From contig CAIXTV010000092.1 of the NCBI GenBank assembly GCA_903922465.1, positions 1 to 40,045 of the forward strand: 40,045 bases of DNA. The letters are read 5' to 3'. The translations under genes were made by a program, and so were the position numbers. The first letter of the stretch is position 1. Every line of letters begins with the position of its first letter. This document shows positions 17,164 through 24,670 of this stretch, one piece after another. The notes under the pieces were generated by a model that ran no database searches, had not been told where the DNA came from, and saw only the letters and a list, made by a program, of their open reading frames with translations. Origin of the DNA: an uncultured bacterium. GTDB taxonomy: Bacteria > Bacteroidota > Bacteroidia > Bacteroidales > CAIXTV01.

Positions 17164-18081
17164 ATGTCTATCAGAACAAGCCGTACGTCAGGAAATGCAG
17201 CAGTGCTTATCGACCATAGTCGATGCAGCCGCTGTTTGCTTTGTGTTAGAGTGTGCAAAGGCATGCCTTTGTATTTCGAAAATGGGAAGATAGAGGTGGA
17301 TCAAAGTCGTTTATTCGGTTGCATAGCTTGCGGACAATGTGTGGCAATTTGCCCCTTAGATGCCATAAAAGTAGAGGGTCGCCTGCTCAAACCTTCAGAT
17401 GTGGTTCCCATCCCATTAAAAGAAAATAGGGCTAAGTTTGATGAGGTTTTCAACCTGATGTTTGCCCGACGTTCGATACGCGATTTCAGGGAAAGGGAGG
17501 TAGAACAGGAAGTTATCGATAAAATACTTAAAGCTGCAAGCTGCGCCCCTATGGGGATTCCGCCTTCCGACGTGAGAGTGTTGGTGTTGAATGGTAAGGA
17601 AAAAGTTAATGAGTTTTCAAAAGATTTTATTGATCAGATGGCTAAAATCAGGTGGATGTTTTCGAAATTCGCTTTGTGGCTGATGCGCCCTTTTTTGAGT
17701 AAAACCGATTATGAGTTGTTCAAAACATTTCTTACCCCCGTCATCGATTTCTTAATTGAAAAGAAAAAACAAGAGGAAGACTGGCTTTTGTATGGAGCTC
17801 CTCTTGCAATTGGTTTTTTCGGGGGGCAGGCCTCCGATCCTCTCGATGCTGATATTGCGGCAACTTATGCGAGCATTGCTGCCGAATCATTGGGCTTGGG
17901 TAGCTGTTTCATTGGTACGGTGCCCGTATTTTTAAAGTACGGAGCCCGGAAAATGAAAAATAAATATAAGATTTCACCGTTTAAATATGGCGCATGGATT
18001 ATATTTGGCTATTCGAAATACAGCTATCATCAATCAATTCATCGTACTTTTGCCGATGTAAGTTATTATCAAAAATCATAA
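17164..18081 (+). CDS. Two-[4Fe-4S] ferredoxin-nitroreductase fusion
   Basis: From the ATG at 17164 it has 305 residues. An N-terminal ferredoxin module carries two clusters, C21xxC24xxC27xxxC31 and C53xxC56xxC59xxxC63P. A flavin-binding nitroreductase domain follows (FARRSIRDFREREVEQ, LKAASCAPMGIPPSD, ASIAAESLGLGSCFIG). The ferredoxin half should pass electrons to FMN for reduction of an unknown substrate. The frame is open back to a TTG at 17038, but the extra 42 residues are lysine- and asparagine-rich and not family-like. It lies 4 bases from mtnA and so is probably part of the same operon. A role in methylthioribose salvage is suggested only by this location. Confidence 0.9.
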   Translation: MSIRTSRTSGNAAVLIDHSRCSRCLLCVRVCKGMPLYFENGKIEVDQSRLFGCIACGQCVAICPLDAIKVEGRLLKPSDVVPIPLKENRAKFDEVFNLMFARRSIRDFREREVEQEVIDKILKAASCAPMGIPPSDVRVLVLNGKEKVNEFSKDFIDQMAKIRWMFSKFALWLMRPFLSKTDYELFKTFLTPVIDFLIEKKKQEEDWLLYGAPLAIGFFGGQASDPLDADIAATYASIAAESLGLGSCFIGTVPVFLKYGARKMKNKYKISPFKYGAWIIFGYSKYSYHQSIHRTFADVSYYQKS

Positions 18082-18085
18082 AAAC

Positions 18086-19129
18086 ATGAAAGTAAACGGA
18101 AAAAATTATCGCACCATATGGATGGAAGATTCCACCGTTAAAATGATTGAGCAAACGCTTTTGCCTTTCGAATTTAAGATAATTGAATGTAATACCTATT
18201 CGGAGACCTGCGATGCCATTCGCACCATGATGGTGAGGGGTGCCGGCGCCATTGGTGCTGCCGCGGCTTTTGCTATGGCACAGGCTTTTATGCAAGCCCC
18301 TCCGACCGAAAGGGAGGCTTTTGTGTTGAAGGCACGCAAGGAAATTGAAGGCACGCGGCCTACGGCTCAAAACCTTTTTTATGCTGTTAACAGAGTGTTT
18401 AATGTGGGTGCTAACTCACTGGATGAGGCCATTGCCGAAGCCCAACGAATTTCGGATGAAGATGTTGAAGCCTCGCAAGCCATTGGGAAGTTTGGAAATG
18501 AATTGATTTATGACGGAATGGGCATTCTAACCCATTGTAACGCAGGTTGGCTTGCCTTTGTCGATTACGGAACTGCCTTATCTCCAATCTATACGGCTCA
18601 TCATGAAGGGAAGAAAGTGATGATATATGTCGATGAAACCCGTCCGCGAAGTCAGGGGGCAAGGCTCACGGCCTGGGAACTTCATAACGAAGGCGTGCCT
18701 CATGCCATTATTCCCGATAATGCCGCGGCCTATTTTATGTGGATAGGTAAAATTAAGATGGTTATTGTGGGTGCCGACCGCATTGCTGCCAATGGAGATG
18801 TTGCCAACAAAATCGGAACTTTCGGAAAAGCATTGGCCGCCAAAGCCTTAGGAATTCCTTTTTATGTTGCCGCTCCTTCGTCTACTTTCGACGAAAACTG
18901 CCCTTCAGGCAGAGATATTCCCATCGAATTCCGTTCGCCAAGCGAAGTGCACTACCAAAGCGGACCCGACAAAAGAGGTGTGCAGCACACCATCAGAGTA
19001 TGTTCGCCCACTTCGGAGGCAATGAACCCTGCCTTTGATGTGACTCCTGCCGAATATATCACCGGAATTATCACCGAAAAAGGAATCATACTTCCTAATG
19101 CCGAGGAAATCAAGAAATTGCTTGCCTGA
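18086..19129 (+). CDS. mtnA: 5-methylthioribose-1-phosphate isomerase
   Basis: A 347-residue aldose-ketose isomerase of the eIF2B-like family, converting 5-methylthioribose 1-phosphate to methylthioribulose 1-phosphate in methionine salvage. The MVRGAGAIGAAAAFAMA motif near residue 50, the catalytic cysteine C151 in THCNAG and the catalytic aspartate D231 in VGADRIAANGD are all present, as is the DETRPRSQGARLTAWEL segment. The length is normal. The stop overlaps the start of the downstream aldolase (TGATG), indicating translational coupling. No mtnB-mtnC-mtnD genes are visible. Confidence 0.96.
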   Translation: MKVNGKNYRTIWMEDSTVKMIEQTLLPFEFKIIECNTYSETCDAIRTMMVRGAGAIGAAAAFAMAQAFMQAPPTEREAFVLKARKEIEGTRPTAQNLFYAVNRVFNVGANSLDEAIAEAQRISDEDVEASQAIGKFGNELIYDGMGILTHCNAGWLAFVDYGTALSPIYTAHHEGKKVMIYVDETRPRSQGARLTAWELHNEGVPHAIIPDNAAAYFMWIGKIKMVIVGADRIAANGDVANKIGTFGKALAAKALGIPFYVAAPSSTFDENCPSGRDIPIEFRSPSEVHYQSGPDKRGVQHTIRVCSPTSEAMNPAFDVTPAEYITGIITEKGIILPNAEEIKKLLA

Positions 19130-19731
19130 TGAGAAGTGAAATTTATAGTGGAATTAAATATAAAGTAAACTTCATTTCCCGAAATATCCCTGAGGATGCG
19201 CGTTTGGAAGAACTAAAGCTTTGGTGTAGGAAGTTTCATGAATATAATTTAGCGCCCCCTTATCCTGGTGGTTCGGCGGGCAATTTGAGCTTTCGATTAA
19301 GCCCGGGGCAGCTCCCGTTTATCATTACAGGCACTGCTATGGGCCTGAAAGACAGTCCTGATAACAGCAAATTCGTTAGAGTTGAAAGTTGCGATGTTCT
19401 GGCGAAGGAGGTGAATGTGCATGGAGTCATCGAGCCCTCTTCCGAAACCATGTTGCATTATTCAATCTACAAGCAACGCCCCGATGTGGAGGCTATTTTT
19501 CACGGGCATTCCGACGAAATCATCGCCGCCACCGATGCTTTGCACATTCCTCAAACCAAAACCGCTGAACCCTATGGCAGCATTCAGTTGATTCATTCCG
19601 CCCTCGAAATCCTTGCCGATTATTCTTTTATTATGCTTCGTTCGCATGGATTTGTGGCTATGGGAAATTCTATGAAACAAACCGGAGATTTAGCTATTGA
19701 AATGTTGCTCAAAGCAAAGCCAAGGGTTTGA
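19129..19731 (+). CDS. Class II aldolase/adducin family protein, probable methylthioribulose-1-phosphate aldolase or dehydratase
   Basis: A 200-residue class II aldolase fold. Zinc ligands appear as H125 and H127 in FHGHSDE and H173 in RSHGF; the catalytic acid is probably E106 in PSSETMLH. The YPGGSAGNLSFR phosphate-binding loop is typical. Coupling to mtnA points to methylthioribulose 1-phosphate as substrate. Two outcomes are known for such mtnA partners: dehydration by MtnB, or aldol cleavage to DHAP and 2-methylthioacetaldehyde (the DHAP shunt). No MtnC or MtnD partner is present, so cleavage seems more likely, which is inference. It closes the operon; array 2 begins 109 bp later. Confidence 0.85.
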   Translation: MRSEIYSGIKYKVNFISRNIPEDARLEELKLWCRKFHEYNLAPPYPGGSAGNLSFRLSPGQLPFIITGTAMGLKDSPDNSKFVRVESCDVLAKEVNVHGVIEPSSETMLHYSIYKQRPDVEAIFHGHSDEIIAATDALHIPQTKTAEPYGSIQLIHSALEILADYSFIMLRSHGFVAMGNSMKQTGDLAIEMLLKAKPRV

Positions 19732-19839
19732 TTTGTCTTCGAAAGTTTCCGTTCTAAACAAATAGAAGGTCACTCCGAAAGCAAACTTATCGATGAATTT
19801 CTAAGAAAAGTATGCAAGGTATCGATGCTTGTATGCGAA

Positions 19840-20344
19840 TTTAGGCTCCTGGTTTATGATTTCCGAGTCTTGGTGCGTGGCAACCGAGTCTTGGTGCGTG
19901 GCATCCGAGTCTTGGTGTGTGGCATCCGAGTCTTGGAGTGGAGCATCCGAGTCTTGGTTTATGGCATCCGAGTCTTGGAGTGGAGCATCCGAGTCTTGGA
20001 GTGTGGCAACCCAAGACTCGGATGGAGCAACCCAAGATTCGGATGGAGCAACCCAAGACTCGGTTACGGCAAACCAAGACTCGGATTACTCCATCCAGAC
20101 GTCGGTACGTGGCATCCAGACGTCGGTACGTGGCAACCAGATGTCGGGATGTGGCAACAAGACGTCTGAGTTTGATTTCCCGACGTCAGGATGGAGCATC
20201 CCGACGTCAGGATGGAGTAACCAGACGTCAGGATGGAGCGTATCGACGTCTGAGTGGAGCGTATCGACGTCCGAATGGAGCGTATCGACGTCCGAGTGGA
20301 GCATACCGACGTCCGGTTACGGCAAACCAAGAGCCATAAATTAT
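19840..20344. repeat. 21-bp tandem array 2 (24 units, inverting core)
   Basis: Twenty-four units; all are 21 bases except the one at 20071-20092 (22). Block 1 (19861-20007) has seven units with core CCGAGTCTTGG. Block 2 (20008-20092) has four units with CCAAGACTCGG or a one-base variant, the exact reverse complement. Block 3 (20093-20323) has eleven units centred on the palindrome GACGTC (one GATGTC). The linkers between cores come from a small set ending GGC or GAGC (TGCGTGGC, AGTGGAGC, TTTATGGC, TTACGGC, TACGTGGC). Both strands have long ORFs in several frames as a by-product. It lies between convergent genes (aldolase and tatC). Confidence 0.95.
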
Positions 20345-20721
20345 ATGAAAACATCAGAAAATCAAATAAATAATCAAAAATTGTAAATCAATAAAGGCAT
20401 TATTCCTCTATTGAAGGGCGTTTGCAACTTCCTTCGTTCCAGCCAATATTTTCTTTTCATTAAAACATAGAGATGGGCTAAAATATACCCTGATGGAGTT
20501 TTAGATTATGGCGATTAAGTTTTGATATTATAATATCGGGGCTAAGATTATTAAGCCTTTATTTAGGATGGTTTGAAACCAAATTAAATGACTATGGGGG
20601 AAAGAATTGGACTTTCTTGGCAAGAAATTTTATGCAACAATCTTATGCGAAAACCTCGGGAAAATGAATGCAAAAACTATTGGCTTAGGGTGTTTCTAGA
20701 ATAAGCCATCAACAAATTTCA
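20345..20721. other. Gene-free gap after array 2
   Basis: No gene, promoter match or strong hairpin was recognised between the end of the array and the tatC stop. Sequence is AT-rich and non-repetitive. Confidence 0.5.
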
Positions 20722-21594
20722 TTAACCTCCAAAGGCCTGCTCTTCTACTATGCCTTCTTCCTTTTCTCTTTGAGCTTTCTTACGGTAAACTCGTTTCGAA
20801 ACCACAATTCCAAGTTCATAAAGCATGATCAACGGAATTGCAACCAACGTCTGACTGAACATATCCACCGAAGGGGTTATGATGGCCGAAACGAAAAAGT
20901 TGACAACTATCGAATGCTTGCGATATTTCTTCAGAATGGCGGGAGTGAGTATTCCAAGTTTCGAGAGAAAATAGATCAAAACGGGCATTTCGAAAACCAA
21001 GCCAGTGGCAAGGGGCAGGGTGGTCACGGTGGAAATGTAGGAGCTGATGTTAATTTGGTTGACAATTTCGGTGCTCAACTCATAGGTGAGCAGAAAATTG
21101 ATGGTGAGGGGCAAGATGATGTAATAGCCAAACAAAACCCCTATGATAAACAGCAGTAGGATATAGAAAACCGTGATGCGCGAATATTTCACTTCGTGGT
21201 CGTAGAGGGCAGGCTTGATAAACAGCCACAACTGATAGAGCAAGAAAGGAATGGCAACAATGAGGCCCGCAATAAAAGAGATGAGTAGGTGAATCTTAAA
21301 TTGCCCCCCAACTTCGAGGTTGATGAGGTTGATATGGAGGTCGTTAATGCACAGCCCCGAAATGTTGAGACGTTCGCCTAAATCGCAAAGTACCCTATAG
21401 GTTATGAAATTGGAGTTTTTAGGACCGAGAATAATCACATCGAAAATGAAGCGTTTCATGAAAAACGCCCCAATGCTGAATGCAACCAATGCAAGAACAC
21501 TCCTGATGAGATATTTCCTGAAAACATCGATGTGTTCCCAGAAGTTTAGATCTTCAGAAGCTTTCTTTTCGGATTTACGGAACCACCTAAGCAT
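20722..21594 (-). CDS. tatC: TatC, twin-arginine translocase subunit
   Basis: A 290-residue membrane protein with six transmembrane segments. The family N-terminus is DLNFWEHIDVFRKYLIRSVLA, carrying the conserved acidic/His and Arg residues that read the twin-arginine signal. The FEMPVLIYFLSKLGIL segment (conserved E) and the F/Y-rich periplasmic loops fit. There is an insertion of about 30 residues in the first periplasmic loop (ITYRVLCDLGERLNISGL), common in Bacteroidota. The gap from tatA is 15 bases. It is the last gene of the run that starts with the cysteine-repeat peptide. Confidence 0.95.
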   Translation of the reverse strand: MLRWFRKSEKKASEDLNFWEHIDVFRKYLIRSVLALVAFSIGAFFMKRFIFDVIILGPKNSNFITYRVLCDLGERLNISGLCINDLHINLINLEVGGQFKIHLLISFIAGLIVAIPFLLYQLWLFIKPALYDHEVKYSRITVFYILLLFIIGVLFGYYIILPLTINFLLTYELSTEIVNQINISSYISTVTTLPLATGLVFEMPVLIYFLSKLGILTPAILKKYRKHSIVVNFFVSAIITPSVDMFSQTLVAIPLIMLYELGIVVSKRVYRKKAQREKEEGIVEEQAFGG

Positions 21595-21609
21595 TTTGCG
21601 CTCTGAAAC

Positions 21610-21873
21610 TTATTGTTTGGGCGCCGAGGAATTATCCGGGGGAGGAGTAACGTTACTGTTTTCTTGTTTTGGAGGGTTGCTGGGATTGGTGTTGATGCCG
21701 TTAATTTCGTTTTCGGCAGCATCTTTTGCCTTTTTAAACTCCGAAACTCCCTTCCCAAGGCCACGCATAAGCTCAGGGATTTTCTTACCCCCGAATAATA
21801 ACAAAACAATAATCCCAATCAGTATGATTTCCTGTCCGCCAAGCATTCCTAATAATACACTTTGAATACACAT
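21610..21873 (-). CDS. tatA: TatA/TatE-type twin-arginine translocase subunit
   Basis: An 87-residue protein with an N-terminal transmembrane helix ([16 protein letters not shown]), the FGGKKIPEL hinge, an amphipathic helix ([17 protein letters not shown]) and a polar Pro/Asn-rich tail. This is TatA, which forms the translocation assembly with TatC. An alternative start at the internal ATG (MLGGQ, nine codons later) would fit most TatA N-termini equally well. A -7-like element at 21895-21902 suggests tatAC can also be transcribed on their own. The start follows the small accessory gene by 26 bases. Confidence 0.93.
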   Translation of the reverse strand: MCIQSVLLGMLGGQEIILIGIIVLLLFGGKKIPELMRGLGKGVSEFKKAKDAAENEINGINTNPSNPPKQENSNVTPPPDNSSAPKQ

Positions 21874-21894
21874 ATTCTTATAGATTTAAAGGCA

Positions 21895-21902
21895 CAAATT
21901 TA
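21895..21902 (-). promoter_or_regulatory. Candidate -7 promoter element for tatA-tatC
   Basis: The minus strand reads TAAATTTG, matching TAnnTTTG, overlapping the stop codon of the upstream small gene and ending 21 bases before the tatA ATG. It gives tatAC a possible transcript independent of the peptide operon. Confidence 0.45.
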
Positions 21903-22217
21903 CACAATGTTTTTGACAAGTAGCACGTCGCCGCTATCAAAATTAATTTCCCAATGATGGCAATCGTCCTGAACCCACCCATATTCCTTGCTTTTCGTAT
22001 CCCACCATTGCTGGTACGAGAGTTGAGTTGCCCTGAGGTCGTCATTCACCTGAGCTAAAAGAAGCGGATCCTCTTGCGGAATAATCAGTAATAATTCGTT
22101 CAAACTGTTTCTTCTTTCGAATAAAAAACGAATTTCGTTCCTTTCGGCAAGGCTAACGCTGCAAAGGAGCTTTTTATCTTCATTATCGCAGTCGCTGCAG
22201 TGGTTATGCTGGTGCAT
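21900..22217 (-). CDS. Small protein, probable CXXX-repeat peptide modification system protein
   Basis: A 105-residue protein with a metal-binding-looking N-terminus (MHQHNHCSDCDNED: H2, H4, H6, C7, C10), a helical middle (LAERNEIRFLFERRNSLNELLLI, ATQLSYQQWWDTKSKEYGW) and a short C-terminal beta stretch (HWEINFDSGDVLLV). The helical pattern, size and location fit the small accessory proteins annotated alongside CXXX-repeat radical-SAM systems; this is recognition from memory. Function unknown; it could bind the peptide or carry metal or sulfur. It lies 206 bp after the second maturase and 26 bp before tatA. Confidence 0.7.
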   Translation of the reverse strand: MHQHNHCSDCDNEDKKLLCSVSLAERNEIRFLFERRNSLNELLLIIPQEDPLLLAQVNDDLRATQLSYQQWWDTKSKEYGWVQDDCHHWEINFDSGDVLLVKNIV

Positions 22218-22336
22218 TTTGTTTGGTTTTATGTTTTTATGGGCCTTAATATGCAGTATTCATTAATGTAAGCTGGGCAATTTGATTAAAAAAGGATTGC
22301 TGCTTACTCCTTAATATTAAAGGGGTTTCAATGAGT

Positions 22337-22423
22337 TTATTCAGGCTTGGTGTTATTCAGTTTAGCGAGTATTAATTCTTGTTGTTTTAAGATTTTTTCG
22401 AGAAGTTCGCGGTCGCTAACTAC
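22337..22423 (-). other. In-frame open extension after the maturase TAG stop
   Basis: Immediately past the TAG at 22424-22426 the same frame continues for 28 codons to TAA: VVSDRELLEKILKQQELILA then KLNNTKPE. It has a helix-like, amphipathic, LEKIL-type pattern typical of coding sequence, and no start codon. It may be the former C-terminus of the maturase, cut by a nonsense change, or be reached by read-through. The rest of 22218-22336 holds no gene. Confidence 0.6.
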
Positions 22424-23443
22424 CTAATTAACCTTAATTGCCTCACCTTGAAGAGTATCAATTTCAATAGTTTTGATGATTTCTCTGGCTTCTTCAAAGG
22501 GATCGAGGTAATCAATCGGAGGAATGGGAGAGAAGTTATCCATTGCGATGCCCGATTTTCGAAGAAGTTTCAAAACATTCCGCGAAGCATTTCGCTCGAG
22601 ATGCGAACCCACACATTGCTCGTGCGAAGGGGTATTGATTTCCAAGGTTGTCTTTTGATTCAAAAAGTAGCAACGTTTGCAATGCCAAGCATCGCAAATA
22701 CGACAGATGGGAGCGTTTTCTAATTTTAAAAGTTCTTGGTTCTTAAGCTCAAAACCACTTTCAACATTTCCAATGGGTTTGCTATTGTTCGAAAACCATG
22801 CAGGGCAAAGGAAGAAGTCACCCGAAGGCGAAATTGTTATGTGGGAAATACCTGCATTACAATTGTTCATTTGGGTCAACAGAATTCGGTCGGTTATAAA
22901 ACTCAGTTCCGAGTTCAATTCTTGTTGAAATGCCAAAGATGTTTTCTTTGAAATGCCTTTGAGTTGCTCTTCATATTGTTGAAATTCATCGGGCGTAAAG
23001 TCGTCGATGTCTTTTATAATCAAATTAATCCTTGAACACTTGCGGAATAAAGCATCGTAAATTACGTTAAGTTGGTTCAGATGTTTTTTCCCAAGACGAA
23101 GAATAATAATAGGCTTGCCTTCAAACGAATTTATTTCGGGAAGATCTTGACCATTATAGTCAAAAACGAAAATAGCATTTTGCAAATAGCCAATTTGCGA
23201 AACAGGAGCTATTTTAATATGGGTTGTAGTTTCGATTAGTTGTTCAAGCTCTTCAGATAGAGGAGAGTCACCGTAAAGAAAGTTGATAAACAAGCTGTTT
23301 TTTTCGGCAAAATCTACAATGGTTTGCAATTGATTTTGAGAGATGATTTTATTCGGCTCACTTGGGCCGTAAGCATCATAATAACAAAATGAAGTAGCTG
23401 CGTCTTCAAGTAGAACAATTAGATATTGGATGGATGGGTTCAT
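22424..23443 (-). CDS. CXXX-repeat peptide maturase (SPASM-like, second enzyme)
   Basis: A 339-residue protein matching the CXXX repeat peptide maturase family found beside radical-SAM partners in Bacteroidota. It lacks an N-terminal CX3CX2C, so it is probably not itself a radical-SAM enzyme. The C-terminal third has a cysteine cluster like a SPASM/twitch auxiliary cluster: C195, C213 (FFLCPAWF), C247, C250, C255, C258 (CRICDAWHCKRC) and C277. It overlaps the radical SAM gene by ATGA (23440-23443). The coding frame continues past its TAG for 28 codons, so the natural protein may be longer. It is expected to act with the radical SAM enzyme on the cysteine-repeat peptide. Confidence 0.85.
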   Translation of the reverse strand: MNPSIQYLIVLLEDAATSFCYYDAYGPSEPNKIISQNQLQTIVDFAEKNSLFINFLYGDSPLSEELEQLIETTTHIKIAPVSQIGYLQNAIFVFDYNGQDLPEINSFEGKPIIILRLGKKHLNQLNVIYDALFRKCSRINLIIKDIDDFTPDEFQQYEEQLKGISKKTSLAFQQELNSELSFITDRILLTQMNNCNAGISHITISPSGDFFLCPAWFSNNSKPIGNVESGFELKNQELLKLENAPICRICDAWHCKRCYFLNQKTTLEINTPSHEQCVGSHLERNASRNVLKLLRKSGIAMDNFSPIPPIDYLDPFEEAREIIKTIEIDTLQGEAIKVN

Positions 23444-24591
23444 GATTTAGTCTTATTTGAATCTAATTTTTCCCAGAAATAATTATTGGCTTCCACTCGG
23501 GCTTTATGCATTTTACAAACATAAGTCGAGCGCTGATAAATGGTTTCCGAGTCTGCGAAATCATAGTTGGCCCCCTGACACCAGGCACAACCTCGTGCAA
23601 CTTCACAATTCAGGCATTCTGGATTACTTTGGCTAATCAAGTCAAGGGTTAGGAAAGGACGAATGCGGTTATGATTCAGCCCATCGAAGCAATTACCAAT
23701 ACTCCGGGCTTCTTTGTTTTGTAACGAAAAAGGAGCGAAGCGTATACAAGGATAAAAATTGCCCGTATGGTCAACGGCAATCATGCCTCCAGCTCCACAC
23801 CAATTCTGGTTCTCAGGTTTAGGAGTTCCTATTCCCTTCGTAAAGAATGAACAGTTATGGTTTGTATGAAGATTATTTAGAATAATTTCATCAGCCAGCA
23901 TTATCAATTGCTCTTTATACAATTGATCGTCTCCCTCTTTCCAACTATCTTCAAACACAACATTGCTGTTAACCTTTTTAATTCCTAAATTCCATAAATG
24001 CAGAATACTGTCCTTTAGGTAAGGTAAATCATCGCTCGAAACCGTAACTTTGGTATTTGCCTCCGGGAATTGACTAATCCATAAAGGAATGTTTTTAAGT
24101 ACCAGGTCGTAGGACCCTTGTTCGTTTGGGAAAATACGATTCATATCATGCTTTTCCTTAGTCCCATCAATAGTGATGATAATACTTAAATGAGATTTGT
24201 TTTTACGAATAAAATCCTGCACTTTTTGAGTATGGTAATTCAAGCCATTGGTCGTAAAACTAAAGCGGTATCCATTGAACCATGGATGATTTTCGGTGTA
24301 AGCTTTCAGTTTGAAGTAGTCGCAAATTTGGTCAATTAGGTCGATTTCAAGAAAGGGCTCACCTCCAATAAAGTCGAAAATAATTGAATCGCTGTCATAC
24401 AAAAAACGATCTTTCATAATAAGGTCAATAGTTCGACGCGCAATATCGAAACTCATCTTACCTTTCTTGTTCTTACCAACCAAATAGCAATATTTACACA
24501 CTAGCTGGCAGTCTTCAGTCAGGATAAAAGTGGCAGATTTTGTATTTCCAAAACCCCATTCCTGGTTTTTTTCATCAATAGTATCAGACAT
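23440..24591 (-). CDS. Radical SAM/SPASM peptide maturase, CXXX-repeat target family
   Basis: A 383-residue radical SAM enzyme. The [4Fe-4S]-SAM motif is C28-QLV-C32-KY-C35, followed by the GGEP motif at 76-79. The C-terminal SPASM region supplies ligands for auxiliary clusters: C265, C282, C326, C329, C335, C338 and C359 (GNFYPCIRF, CLNCEVARGCAWCQG). This layout is that of enzymes that install thioether or other radical cross-links in ribosomal peptides; here the substrate is probably the CXXX peptide encoded 79 bp upstream. It is separated from the peptide gene by a hairpin with a U tract and coupled to the next maturase by overlap. Confidence 0.92.
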   Translation of the reverse strand: MSDTIDEKNQEWGFGNTKSATFILTEDCQLVCKYCYLVGKNKKGKMSFDIARRTIDLIMKDRFLYDSDSIIFDFIGGEPFLEIDLIDQICDYFKLKAYTENHPWFNGYRFSFTTNGLNYHTQKVQDFIRKNKSHLSIIITIDGTKEKHDMNRIFPNEQGSYDLVLKNIPLWISQFPEANTKVTVSSDDLPYLKDSILHLWNLGIKKVNSNVVFEDSWKEGDDQLYKEQLIMLADEIILNNLHTNHNCSFFTKGIGTPKPENQNWCGAGGMIAVDHTGNFYPCIRFAPFSLQNKEARSIGNCFDGLNHNRIRPFLTLDLISQSNPECLNCEVARGCAWCQGANYDFADSETIYQRSTYVCKMHKARVEANNYFWEKLDSNKTKS

Positions 24592-24610
24592 GATTATGAA
24601 TTAAAGTGAA

Positions 24611-24650
24611 TAGAAAAACCATAGTTAAACACTAGGTTTAACTATGGTTT
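24611..24650 (-). terminator. Hairpin attenuator between peptide gene and maturases
   Basis: AAACCATAGTTAAA (24616-24629) and TTTAACTATGGTTT (24637-24650) are perfect 14-bp arms around a 7-base loop. On the minus strand the stem is followed by two more T and then C, giving a run of five T. Set in the 79-bp gap of a short-peptide operon, it probably terminates most transcripts so that the peptide is made in excess over its enzymes. Confidence 0.8.
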
Positions 24651-24670
24651 GAATTAGAGAGAATAACAGC

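Noticed and set aside
19840-20344. CRISPR array or integron cassette array
   Set aside because: Units are contiguous 21-mers without unique spacers, and no cas or integrase gene is nearby.
19825-20386. Five overlapping ORFs in several frames with SESW / PSLG / HSDV repeats
   Set aside because: By-products of 21-bp array 2, open in several frames on both strands; the DNA core inverts mid-array, which changes the encoded residues completely, as not expected for a selected protein.
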